A stretch of DNA of 64,000 nt from CAJBNH01 sp964447285. GTDB taxonomy: Bacteria > Myxococcota_A > UBA9042. The position numbers and the translations under genes were made by a program. The stretch is from assembly GCA_964447285.1 (NCBI GenBank), contig CAYURO010000003.1, positions 1 to 64,000 on the forward strand, written 5' to 3'. Below the pieces are notes generated by a model. The model saw nothing but the letters and a program-made list of their open reading frames with translations. It made no database searches and had not been told where the DNA came from. Below are positions 56,597-64,000 of the stretch, piece by piece; the first letter of the stretch is position 1, and each line of letters begins with the position of its first letter.

Positions 56597-57988
56597 ATGT
56601 CGTTCCGCACCTGGATCGTTACGGCCGTGGCCGTGATCGTTCCCGCGTTGGTCGGCAGTCGGCTGATGCACGGTCGCCCCGTCGCGTCCCAGCCCGCCGC
56701 GCCCGCCACCGTTGCCCTGCCGTCGGCCGTGCTGCCGGCTGCCGCCGTACCGACGCCGCCTGTTCAGGTGGTCGAGGCGATGGCCGTCAACCGGCCCACG
56801 CCGCCTGCCGTGGCTCCCGTGGGCGAACTGATGCCGACGCCCATCGTCCCCAAGGTTCCGGAACCCGACCTCGCTCCGGCGCCGCCTGAGCGGCAGATCG
56901 CGATCGGCTTCACCGGCAACGTGGTCGGAGAGACCGATCCTTGCGGTTGAGCGCACAACCCGCTGGGCGGTCTTGCTCGGCGATCCCAGACTTGGCAGGA
57001 CAGGCAACGCAACCACAACAATGGGCTGCTCGTCGACATCGGCGGGCTGATGACCCCAGGACCGTTTACTGGTGAAGAGCGCCCCGGCGAGGCCTTGGCA
57101 CGCGCCGATCTGTTCATGAAGTCGATGGCCTACATGGGCTACTCGGTCATGAACGTGGGCGTGCTGGACGTCGCACTTGGCATCAGCCATCTGCAAGATC
57201 TGTCCAAGAAGCACAAGATCCCGATAATTTCCGCGAACCTCTACACGAAGGCGACCGGAGAACGGGTGTTCCCCGCGACGTTGGTTCTTCAGGCCGGGCC
57301 GTTGAAGATCGGCTTCTTCGGATTGCTGAGTCCCCTGTCGCCGGCGGTTGAAAAGCACATTGAGCCCAATGGCTTGGAGATCCGTTCCGTGGTTCTGGAG
57401 GCCCAGACGGCCGTCAAGGATCTGCGCGCGCAGGGGTGCGACTTCATCGTGCTGCTGAGTCAGCTGAAGCACCCCGAGGCAGAGCAGGTCGTGAATCAGG
57501 TGTCCGGCATCCACGTGGTGCTGGGCTCCCTGACGCAGGACATGACGATGAAGCTTGCGCCGTTGGGAGCCAGCTACTACGCCGACGCGTTCCAGAAGGG
57601 CAAGTTTCTGGGCGAACTCATGGTCCATGTGCGTGGCAACCGCGACCGCTTTCACATGGCAGGCCGCCGAGCGGCGATGGAGCAGGAGCGTCAGGACCTG
57701 GCCAGCCAGATGATGACGACCCGCAGCCAGCTCCAGATCGGCGACCGCGGTGGCATTGCCTTGACCGCGGACGCGCGCAAGAACCTCGAGCAGCAACTCG
57801 CCGTCCTGAAGGCTCGCCAGCAGAAGATCACGACCGAGCTTGAAGGCAGCCTGGCGCTACCGCCCGACGCCAGCACACTGGAGCTGAGCATGGTCGCGCT
57901 GGACCAGACGCTGCCGGACGACCCGACGGTCGACGCGTGGGTCAAGAAGTTCCAGAAGAAGTATCCGAAGCCGAAAGGCGGACACTAG
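56597..57988 (+). CDS. Candidate selenoprotein: 5'-nucleotidase/metallophosphatase-like protein with in-frame TGA (Sec118)
   Basis: One frame of 463 codons from the ATG at 56597 (AGGAGG upstream), with TGA at 56948-56950. It has an N-terminal signal anchor (about 7-22), an Ala/Pro linker (30-98), then Phe-Thr-Gly-Asn-x6-Pro-Cys-Gly-TGA-x4-Leu-Gly-Gly-Leu-Ala-Arg-Arg. Relatives I know have Cys at the TGA position (PCGC). From 57050 the frame continues with degenerate 5'-nucleotidase-like blocks. The canonical metal ligands look lost. No other stop lies between 56951 and 57049. A hairpin at 56961-56982 fits a SECIS. Read without selenocysteine the gene would be two fragments of 117 and about 312 residues. 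Confidence 0.8.
56948..56982 (+). promoter_or_regulatory. Bacterial SECIS-like element after the UGA
   Basis: UGA is 56948-56950. CGCUGGGC (56961-56968) pairs with GCUCGGCG (56975-56982): eight pairs, two of them G-U, around the loop GGUCUU (56969-56974). The loop starts 18 nt after the UGA. The E. coli fdhF SECIS has a similar GGUCU loop at a similar distance, where the G and U contact SelB. Confidence 0.75.
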
Positions 57989-58015
57989 TCCGGCGCGTCC
58001 GGGCAGGTTCGGCGC

Positions 58016-58828
58016 CTATACCTGCAACAATTCGCGTGCTTGCTGAGGCGTCGCCAATGGCCGACCGGCCTGCTGCGCCATTTGCGCGACGGCTTGGACC
58101 AGCGGCGCCGTCCCCTCTGCCAACACGCCCTTGGACAGGAAGATGTTGTCCTCGAGGCCCACGCGGACGTGTCCACCGACGGTGACTGCGTGTTGCGCCA
58201 GCGGCAGCTCGAACCGGCCGATGCCTGCCACCGACCACGTCGAGTCCGCCGGAATCAGGGCTCGGATGAAGTCCAAGTGCGCCGTCGTGGCTCCCATGCC
58301 GCCCGGCACGCCCAGCACGAAGTCGAAGTGCGCGGGCAGGTCGAGCAACCCCTCCTTGGCCAGCCGCAGGGCCGCGTCGACCATGCCGGTGTCGAAGCAC
58401 TCGATCTCCGGACGCACGCCGAACTCCCTGAGTCGACGGGCGATCGCCCGCACCGAGGGCATCGGGTTGGCGAACACGTCGTCGCCGAAGTTCACCGTTC
58501 CCGTCGTCAGCGTCGCCATGTCGGGCTTTAGCTTGACGGCGTCGGCCCGCACTTCGACCGGCATGCCCACGGCACCACCCGTGCTGAACTGAACGATCAT
58601 TGGGACTTCAGCGCGGATCAACGCCATCGCCTGACCGAAGAGGTCGGCCCGCTGACTCGGGCGGCCATCGGGCTCGCGGACGTGCAAGTGCACCATCCGT
58701 GCACCAACGTGATAGCAACGGATCGCCTCTGCGGCCAACTCCTCAGGCGACAGCGGCAGCCAAGGCGTGTCGGCGCGGGTCAGCTCGGCGCCGCAGATCG
58801 CGGCCGTGATCAGCAGCGGCTGGGTCAT
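58016..58828 (-). CDS. kce: Beta-keto acid cleavage enzyme (3-keto-5-aminohexanoate cleavage enzyme)
   Basis: 270 residues from the ATG at 58828, which overlaps the kal stop by 4 bp. The metal-binding His pair is in Val-His-Leu-His-Val-Arg, and Gly-Gly-His-Val-Arg-Val-Gly-Leu-Glu-Asp-Asn is the family C-terminal motif. Kce uses acetyl-CoA to split 3-keto-5-aminohexanoate into acetoacetate and 3-aminobutyryl-CoA in lysine fermentation; the family has many other substrates, but the neighbouring kal supports this assignment. Confidence 0.9.
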   Translation of the reverse strand: MTQPLLITAAICGAELTRADTPWLPLSPEELAAEAIRCYHVGARMVHLHVREPDGRPSQRADLFGQAMALIRAEVPMIVQFSTGGAVGMPVEVRADAVKLKPDMATLTTGTVNFGDDVFANPMPSVRAIARRLREFGVRPEIECFDTGMVDAALRLAKEGLLDLPAHFDFVLGVPGGMGATTAHLDFIRALIPADSTWSVAGIGRFELPLAQHAVTVGGHVRVGLEDNIFLSKGVLAEGTAPLVQAVAQMAQQAGRPLATPQQARELLQV

Positions 58829-59211
58829 CCGCGACTCCGTTGCCGGTCGGCCAAGACCACGCAGGTGCCGGTGGCGCGACACACGACAACGGGCTCGTCC
58901 AGCGCGTCGGCGGCCGAGTCGTTCAGGTCGGGACGCGGCGAGATGACCTTGCGGGCCTCGAAGCGCATCTTGCGGCTGGTCTTGCCGACCTGGGTGATCT
59001 CGCCCTCTGCCTCGATGTAGTCGCCGGCATAGACGGGAGCCAGGAATTCGACCGAGTCGTAGGCGCGAAACAGCCCCTCGTCGCCGTCGTGGCGGATCAG
59101 GAGCTCGGTGGCGACGTCGCCGAATAGGCCCAACATGCGGGCGCCGTCGACCAAATTGCCACCGTAGTGGGCGTCATGGGAGGACATACGGAGGCGAAGG
59201 AGTGTCTTCAT
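58825..59211 (-). CDS. kal: 3-Aminobutyryl-CoA ammonia lyase (hotdog fold)
   Basis: 128 residues from the ATG at 59211. The opening Leu-Arg-Leu-Arg-Met-Ser-Ser-His-Asp-Ala-His-Tyr-Gly-Gly-Asn-Leu-Val is that of Kal, which eliminates ammonia from 3-aminobutyryl-CoA to crotonyl-CoA. A TTG at 59247 would add 12 residues. kal and kce form a coupled pair (ATGA). Upstream kamA, kamDE and kdd are not in the window. Confidence 0.88.
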   Translation of the reverse strand: MKTLLRLRMSSHDAHYGGNLVDGARMLGLFGDVATELLIRHDGDEGLFRAYDSVEFLAPVYAGDYIEAEGEITQVGKTSRKMRFEARKVISPRPDLNDSAADALDEPVVVCRATGTCVVLADRQRSRG

Positions 59212-59362
59212 GCCGGTCGAAGTAGCACGACGTCCGACGCTCGACAAGGCTCGTCATCAGTCCGATTTCGCCGTTCGCGACGGCGCGACCAAGCTCTGCG
59301 CCCGAGCGAATCACCGCCCACAGCGCCGGCCACGTCTCGTCGAACTCGGCGGCGGGGATCAC
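59174..59362 (-). pseudogene. Short coupled ORF, possibly the remnant 3' end of a larger gene
   Basis: A GTG at 59360-59362 overlaps the stop of the lamin-tail lipoprotein (GTGA) and opens a frame of 62 codons. It contains Phe-Asp-Glu-Thr-Trp-Pro-Ala-Leu-Trp and Gly-Glu-Ile-Gly-Leu-Met-Thr-Ser-Leu, and overlaps the first codons of kal. The text reads like a real protein tail. One idea is the C-terminal end of a diaminohexanoate dehydrogenase (kdd), the usual neighbour of kal; I cannot confirm it. It may be a false ORF. Confidence 0.3.
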
Positions 59363-62300
59363 CGGCCGAAGAAGTCGAAGCGCCAGATCAGACGCATCGC
59401 GTCGGTGAACAGGTCGACGTAGGGCGCGGCGGGCAGCGAGGCCTTCGGCGTCGACTTCGCCTGTGGGGGCGGGCCGGGGGGCAGAACGCCCGAGCAGGTG
59501 GGGTTGGCCTTGCCCGGCGTTCCCTTGGACTTCCCATCTGTTCCGTACAACTCCGCGCCCAAACACCAGTTGGCAGTGCTGGTGTCGTTCTGGGCGGCGC
59601 TGGTGACGTTGCCGGACAGCGAGAGCGTCATGCCTTCAAGCTTGGCGGGGAAAGTGCCCCAGTTGAACGTCACCTTGTCGATGGTCGTGCCCCCGAACTT
59701 GAGTTCGATGAAGTCGTCGCTCGAGTTGGTCATGGCCAGGCCCGTGTAGATGTAGTCAGGCTTCATGCCGCCGCCATTCTTGGCGTCCTCAGCCGATTGC
59801 GCGAACACGAAGTGCTGACCGGGCTTGATCAAGATGGGGCTGCCCTTGCCATCGACTGTGAACTTGTCCGTCGTCGAGGTGGGCTTGCCGACGACGGCCA
59901 TCGTGTCGAGGTTGATGGCGAACTTGCTCACGTTTGTGACTTCAAACCACTCGCCGTTGGGGCTGCTGACCTCGTAGACGGCGTCGACCATGATCTCGGT
60001 GACGACGAGGTCGCCCACCTTGACCGTGCTCGCAACCTCGAACTTGCACGCCGCGCTGCAGCCGTCGCCGTCGACCTTGGCGCCGTCGTCGCACTCCTCA
60101 CCAGCCTCGACCACGGTGTTGCCGCACTCGGTGGCCGGAGCTCCCTCGCAGACGTCGCCCTTGCCGTTGCCGTCTGTGTCTTTCTGGTCGGAGTTGGCGT
60201 TCGCGGGGCAGTTGTCGCAGACGTTGCCGACCGTGTCTTGGTCGGTGTCAGCTTGATCGGCGTTCGAGGTGGACTTGCAGTTGTCGCAGACGTCGCCCAC
60301 GCCATCGTTGTCCACATCGGCTTGATCGACGTTGGTAGCGAGCTTGCAGTTGTCGCACACGTCGCCAAAGCCGTCGTTGTCCGCGTCGGCTTGGTCAGGG
60401 TTCGCCTTGGCCTTGCAGTTGTCGATGCCGTCCGCCACTCCGTCGCTGTCGGCATCGAGGATGCACTCGACGTTGGCCGCTCCGGGAGAGCCGAGGTCGC
60501 CCGCGCCGAATGCCTTGGCCGACAGGCACCAACTCGCCCCTGAGTCGTTGTCCGCAGCGTTGTTCTTGGCGCTGTTCAGTTGGTACGACGCGCCGTTGCC
60601 CGCTGCCGCCCAGCCGTCGCCGCCGGCCGGAACGAAGTGGACGCTATCGATGACGACCCCTGCCTGCTCAATCGCGACGGTGGTCGAGGATGAGTTGGGC
60701 AGGTTCAGCGCCGCACCGTAGGCGTAGAAGGGGACCAGCCCGCCGTTGGTAGTCTCCGACGCGCTGATGGCGAGGACGACATAGGCGCCGGGGTTGACGG
60801 CGAGCGCATTGGCCGTCGAGACCACGTGGGAGGCGACACCCGACCGCAGCGTCAAACCACCAAGCTCAATGGCAGAATTCGTGCCGTTGTGTACCTCGAA
60901 CCACTCGCCGGCGCTGTCGAGCACCGCCTTGGGGTTCGGCATCAGCTCGGTGATGACCAGACTGCCGGGTGCCACGACTGCGTAGCACTTGTCGACCGAG
61001 CAGACCTTGCCGTCGCCGCAGAGCGCGTCGTTCCAGACGGTGCCGTCCTCTGCACAGGTCTTCAGCGTATTGATGTCGCACTTCTTTGCGCCGGGGGTGC
61101 AGATCTTGTCCGCACAGGCGCCGGCCTTGCAGATTTGCGTATCCTTGCACGCCGTGTGGGTCAGCTTGGTACCGGTCGCATCGCAGGCGTCGACCGAGTT
61201 CCCGTTGCAGACCGAGATGTTGGCCTCACAGATGACGGCCGTGCACGCGTCACCGACACAGGTCATCTTGGCGGGGCAGGCCTCTTCGACCCAGCTCAGG
61301 CCGCTGGCTTCGCAGGTGGCCAGCTTCTCGCCGCTGCACTTGATGGCGCCGGGAATGCAGTTCTGCGGGTCGCACACGTCGCCCAGGCCGTCGCCGTCGC
61401 CGTCCTTCTGGTCGCTGTTGGCAGCGGCCGGGCAGTTGTCGCACACGTCGCCGACGCCGTCCTTGTCAGTGTCCTTCTGGTCCGCATTGGAGATGGCCTT
61501 GCAGTTGTCGCTGTCGTCGAACAGGCCGTCGCTGTCGGAGTCCACCGGACACGCCGGGTTGGCCGCGCCGGGAGAGCCGAAGTCGCCCGCGCCGAACACC
61601 TTGATCGCCACACACCAATGGGCCGCAGCGTCGTTGTCCTGGGCATTGGCCTTGGCCGGATCGAGCTGGTAGGACGCGCCGTCGGGCATCGCGGCCCAAC
61701 CCTCCTTGCCCGGGTCGTAGTGCACGCTGTCGATCACGTTGCCGACCTGCTCGATGGCGACGGTGCACGAAACGGTGTTGGGCAGGGTCAGCGCGGTGCC
61801 GTAGGCATACGCGGGGATGAAGCCGCCGTTCGCCGTCTCGGTGGCGCTGCGCGACAGCACGACAAACGCACCACCGGCGACGGGAATCGCTTTGTCGGTC
61901 GGGATCTGGTGCACGCCGCTGCCGCTCTTCAGCGTCAGGCCGGCCAGATCGATCTTGGATTGGGTCGCGTTGAACACCTCGATGTACTCGCCGTCCGCGT
62001 CCAGGACCTTCTTGGGGTTCGGCATCAGCTCCGTCACCACAAGACTGCCGGGCAGGATTGCCGCAAAGCACTTGTCGACCGCACAGACCTTGCCGTCACC
62101 GCAAGCGGCGGTGTTCCAGACCGTGGCGTCGGCTGAGCAGGTCAGCAGGCTGTTGCCGTCGCACTTGGTAGCGCCGGGGGTGCAGATCTTGTCTACGCAC
62201 GCACCCGTCTTGCAGATCTGCGTGTCCTTGCATGCGTCCGGAGTCGGGGCGGTTCCGGTCGCATCGCACGTCTCGACCGCGTTGTCCTTGCAGATCTTCT

Positions 62301-63354
62301 GATCCGGCTCGCACACGATGGCAGCGCAGGCGCCAGCCACGCAGGTCGACTGATCGGGGCACGCCGTCTCGTCCCACGCAAGGCCCAGACCGTTGCATGT
62401 CGCCAGCTTGGCATCGGCGCACTTGACCGCCGCGGGCTCGCAGACTTGCGCCTGGCACTGGTCATCGGCGCAGACATTGCCCTCACCGCACGCGTTGGCG
62501 TCGATGCCGCTGCCCGCCTCGTTGCAGGTCAGCAGCGTTTGGTCGTCCGAACACGCGGCGTCGCCCGGCAGGCAAATGTCGGGTAGACACAGACCGCCCC
62601 AGCAGTACTCGGCGCTGGCGCACTCGCTGTCCTGGGCGCACTGGGCGCACGCACCGGAAACGCACTGGTTCTGCACACCGGAGCAGTCCTCATGGATCGA
62701 GCACGCCTTGGCCTCGGGGTAGCACTGGCCCGCGGTGCAGGTTTCGCCCTGGGCGCAGTCGGCGTTCTCAGCACACTCGGCGCAGAAGCCCAAGTCGTCG
62801 CAGATGTCTCCCAGTGACGTGCAGGTGGCGTCCTCAGCGCACTCGACCGCGTCCTGACACGCGCCATCGACGCAGCGGCCGCCCGGCCAGCCGCAGTGGG
62901 CGGCGTGCAGGCACTCGACGCAACTGCCGGTGCCGAGGTCGCAAAACGGCGTGGCAGCGTCGCATTCCGTAGAGGTCGTGCAGCCGGGCAGGGCCACGTC
63001 GGCATCCGTTTCTGCGTCCGTTTCCGCGTCCGCTGCCGCGTCCGTTTCCGCGTCCGCATCAGCGTCCGGCTGCAGGTCGGGCCCGAAACCCGAGTCGATG
63101 TCTTGATTTGTGTCGATGGCGTCCACATCGGTCGAGACCGTGTCCGGCTCCACCGCGTCCGTCTGGGCGTCGTCCACGTCCGCGACCGAGTCACCCGGGT
63201 CTACGTCACCGACGGAATCCACCGATGAGTCCGTGGCGTCGGTCTCGGTCGGGTCCGAGCCGCAGCCGGCGACGCCCAACAATGCCACGACGGCGCAGGC
63301 GGTCACTGTCGAGCGGAACGTGATAGAGCGAGTCAGCAGGGCGACCAAACGCAT
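59359..63354 (-). CDS. Large lipoprotein with lamin-tail domains, TSP3-like repeats and Cys-rich modules
   Basis: 1331 residues from the ATG at 63354 (AAGGAG site), with lipobox GVAGC (Cys31). An Asp/Ser/Thr-rich stretch (about 33-115, repeats of Asp-Ala-Asp) leads to Cys-rich modules (about 120-420). Three lamin-tail domains follow, each opening with Gly-Ser-Leu-Val-Val/Ile-Thr-Glu-Leu-Met-Pro-Asn-Pro or a close variant. Between them are Cys modules and DSDSDGLxDDxDNC-type calcium-binding repeats. The C-terminus is hydrophobic/aromatic (Ile-Trp-Arg-Phe-Asp-Phe-Phe-Gly-Arg). A paralogue lies directly upstream at 63508. A surface adhesin or matrix role is plausible, not shown. Confidence 0.85.
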   Translation of the reverse strand: MRLVALLTRSITFRSTVTACAVVALLGVAGCGSDPTETDATDSSVDSVGDVDPGDSVADVDDAQTDAVEPDTVSTDVDAIDTNQDIDSGFGPDLQPDADADAETDAAADAETDAETDADVALPGCTTSTECDAATPFCDLGTGSCVECLHAAHCGWPGGRCVDGACQDAVECAEDATCTSLGDICDDLGFCAECAENADCAQGETCTAGQCYPEAKACSIHEDCSGVQNQCVSGACAQCAQDSECASAEYCWGGLCLPDICLPGDAACSDDQTLLTCNEAGSGIDANACGEGNVCADDQCQAQVCEPAAVKCADAKLATCNGLGLAWDETACPDQSTCVAGACAAIVCEPDQKICKDNAVETCDATGTAPTPDACKDTQICKTGACVDKICTPGATKCDGNSLLTCSADATVWNTAACGDGKVCAVDKCFAAILPGSLVVTELMPNPKKVLDADGEYIEVFNATQSKIDLAGLTLKSGSGVHQIPTDKAIPVAGGAFVVLSRSATETANGGFIPAYAYGTALTLPNTVSCTVAIEQVGNVIDSVHYDPGKEGWAAMPDGASYQLDPAKANAQDNDAAAHWCVAIKVFGAGDFGSPGAANPACPVDSDSDGLFDDSDNCKAISNADQKDTDKDGVGDVCDNCPAAANSDQKDGDGDGLGDVCDPQNCIPGAIKCSGEKLATCEASGLSWVEEACPAKMTCVGDACTAVICEANISVCNGNSVDACDATGTKLTHTACKDTQICKAGACADKICTPGAKKCDINTLKTCAEDGTVWNDALCGDGKVCSVDKCYAVVAPGSLVITELMPNPKAVLDSAGEWFEVHNGTNSAIELGGLTLRSGVASHVVSTANALAVNPGAYVVLAISASETTNGGLVPFYAYGAALNLPNSSSTTVAIEQAGVVIDSVHFVPAGGDGWAAAGNGASYQLNSAKNNAADNDSGASWCLSAKAFGAGDLGSPGAANVECILDADSDGVADGIDNCKAKANPDQADADNDGFGDVCDNCKLATNVDQADVDNDGVGDVCDNCKSTSNADQADTDQDTVGNVCDNCPANANSDQKDTDGNGKGDVCEGAPATECGNTVVEAGEECDDGAKVDGDGCSAACKFEVASTVKVGDLVVTEIMVDAVYEVSSPNGEWFEVTNVSKFAINLDTMAVVGKPTSTTDKFTVDGKGSPILIKPGQHFVFAQSAEDAKNGGGMKPDYIYTGLAMTNSSDDFIELKFGGTTIDKVTFNWGTFPAKLEGMTLSLSGNVTSAAQNDTSTANWCLGAELYGTDGKSKGTPGKANPTCSGVLPPGPPPQAKSTPKASLPAAPYVDLFTDAMRLIWRFDFFGR

Positions 63355-63507
63355 GACGATCTCCTTCGCAGTGGGTGCCCACGCAAAAGCACCGTTGGTG
63401 CACATCGCGGGGGCCCACACATTCAGAGTTGGCGGACCGGGCCGCCGGGAATGAAGGTCAGGCGCCCCCGGGGGGAAGGGCGCCCTCGCAAGCTGGTTCG
63501 GCTCAGA

Positions 63508-64000
63508 CTATAGACCGAACATCCGATAGCGCAGCGCGAGCCACATCGTGTCGAGCCAGAGGTCGAACCGCGGGTCGCCGGGCATGTACATGTACGGAGC
63601 AGGCGGCGGGGGCGGTGGTACGCAGGCCGGGTTCAGCTTGGCAGGCGAGCCCTTGGACTTGGTGTCGGTGCCGTAGAGTTCGACGCCGAGGCACCAGTTC
63701 GCCGGGAGGTCGTTGTCCACGGTGCTGGTCACGTCGCCAGACAAGGACAGCGTGGCGCCTTCGACATTTGCCGGCCAACCGGCACCGGCCCATGTGTACG
63801 CGACCTTGTCGATGGAGACGCCGCCGATCTGAAGCTCCACATAGTCCTCGCCGGAGTTGCCCATCGCCAGCGACGAGTAGATGTAGTCGGGCGTCAGGTT
63901 GCCGCCGTTCTTTGTGGCGTCCGCTGACTGGCCAAACACGAAGTGCTGGCCCGGCTGGATCATCACGGGGTTGCCCTTGCCGTCGACCGTGAACTTGTCG
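63508..64000 (-). CDS. 3' part of a paralogous lamin-tail lipoprotein gene (5' end outside window)
   Basis: The open frame continues past the window edge. The visible 164 residues follow the third lamin-tail domain of the neighbouring lipoprotein closely: Lys-Phe-Thr-Val-Asp-Gly-Lys-Gly-Asn-Pro, then His-Phe-Val-Phe-Gly-Gln-Ser-Ala, Trp-Cys-Leu-Gly-Val-Glu-Leu-Tyr-Gly-Thr-Asp, a Pro-rich linker and an aromatic end. The two genes are tandem duplicates. The 153 bp between them (63355-63507) show no clear terminator. Confidence 0.85.
   Translation of the reverse strand, partial: DKFTVDGKGNPVMIQPGQHFVFGQSADATKNGGNLTPDYIYSSLAMGNSGEDYVELQIGGVSIDKVAYTWAGAGWPANVEGATLSLSGDVTSTVDNDLPANWCLGVELYGTDTKSKGSPAKLNPACVPPPPPPAPYMYMPGDPRFDLWLDTMWLALRYRMFGL

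Noticed and set aside
56950..57050. Interpretation of the two frames as a pseudogene broken by a nonsense mutation
   Set aside because: The frame is preserved on both sides, the stop is TGA, the position matches a conserved Cys, and a SECIS-type hairpin follows at the right distance. Selenocysteine is the better reading, although sequencing error cannot be excluded.

Overview
This is a high-GC (about two thirds G+C by eye), gene-dense chromosomal window with no insertion sequence, phage or CRISPR array. The mix of genes suggests Myxococcota or a related former deltaproteobacterial lineage: large cysteine-rich lipoproteins with MopE-type, thrombospondin-3-like, kelch and lamin-tail repeats, a PknK-like Ser/Thr kinase, sigma-54-type promoters, a plant-type glutamate-cysteine ligase and a likely selenoprotein. 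The assignment is inference from gene content only.

Layout. 1-6.4 kb: tail of a tRNA-Leu(UAA), two surface lipoproteins and an orphan histidine-kinase-like protein, all on the minus strand. 6.4-9.7 kb: comM, recA and a tail-less ssb on the plus strand. 9.8-14.7 kb: an outer-membrane-type protein with a radical SAM protein, then a divergent polytopic membrane protein. 14.7-23.6 kb: tandem-AAA ATPase, ccmF-like heme lyase and a DGN-A/P-CT repeat lipoprotein. 23.7-29.8 kb: ruvC-ruvA-ruvB-yggU and a PknK-like kinase. 29.8-34.8 kb: folE, a TPR lipoprotein, an alpha/beta hydrolase, a ferredoxin and a DUF6600-type lipoprotein with a 24-bp coding repeat. 34.9-37.7 kb: moaC, an NFACT-R protein, radC and a ComEA-like helix-hairpin-helix gene. 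37.7-45.3 kb: minus-strand run tilS, ftsH, folP, cdaA, ybbR (cdaR), lysC. 45.4-53.2 kb: acyl-CoA mutase large subunit, a small ABM-like protein, a canonical ssb, then phoH-pgpH-ybeY and a DsbD-alpha-like lipoprotein. 53.3-59.2 kb: tRNA-Gly(CCC), glutamate-cysteine ligase, a membrane protein, the selenoprotein candidate and a kce-kal pair. 59.4-64 kb: a 1331-aa lamin-tail lipoprotein and the 3' end of a paralogue.

The two strongest unusual signals are these. (1) comM and radC/comEA-like, 30 kb apart, each carry a sigma-54 -24/-12 promoter and, 75-105 bp upstream, palindromes with the same core, GGTCTCGAGACC. This looks like a small sigma-54/enhancer-binding-protein regulon for transformation and recombination genes. 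(2) At 56.6-58.0 kb, two apparently separate reading frames are one frame interrupted by a TGA. The TGA lies in a Pro-Cys-Gly-X motif and is followed by an 8-bp hairpin with a GGUCUU loop, placed as in a bacterial SECIS element. The gene is therefore probably a selenoprotein of a degenerate 5'-nucleotidase/metallophosphatase-like family. Both c-di-AMP synthesis (cdaA) and candidate hydrolysis (pgpH) are encoded, and Holliday-junction processing (ruvABC), recA, comM, radC and two ssb genes make the window rich in recombination functions.
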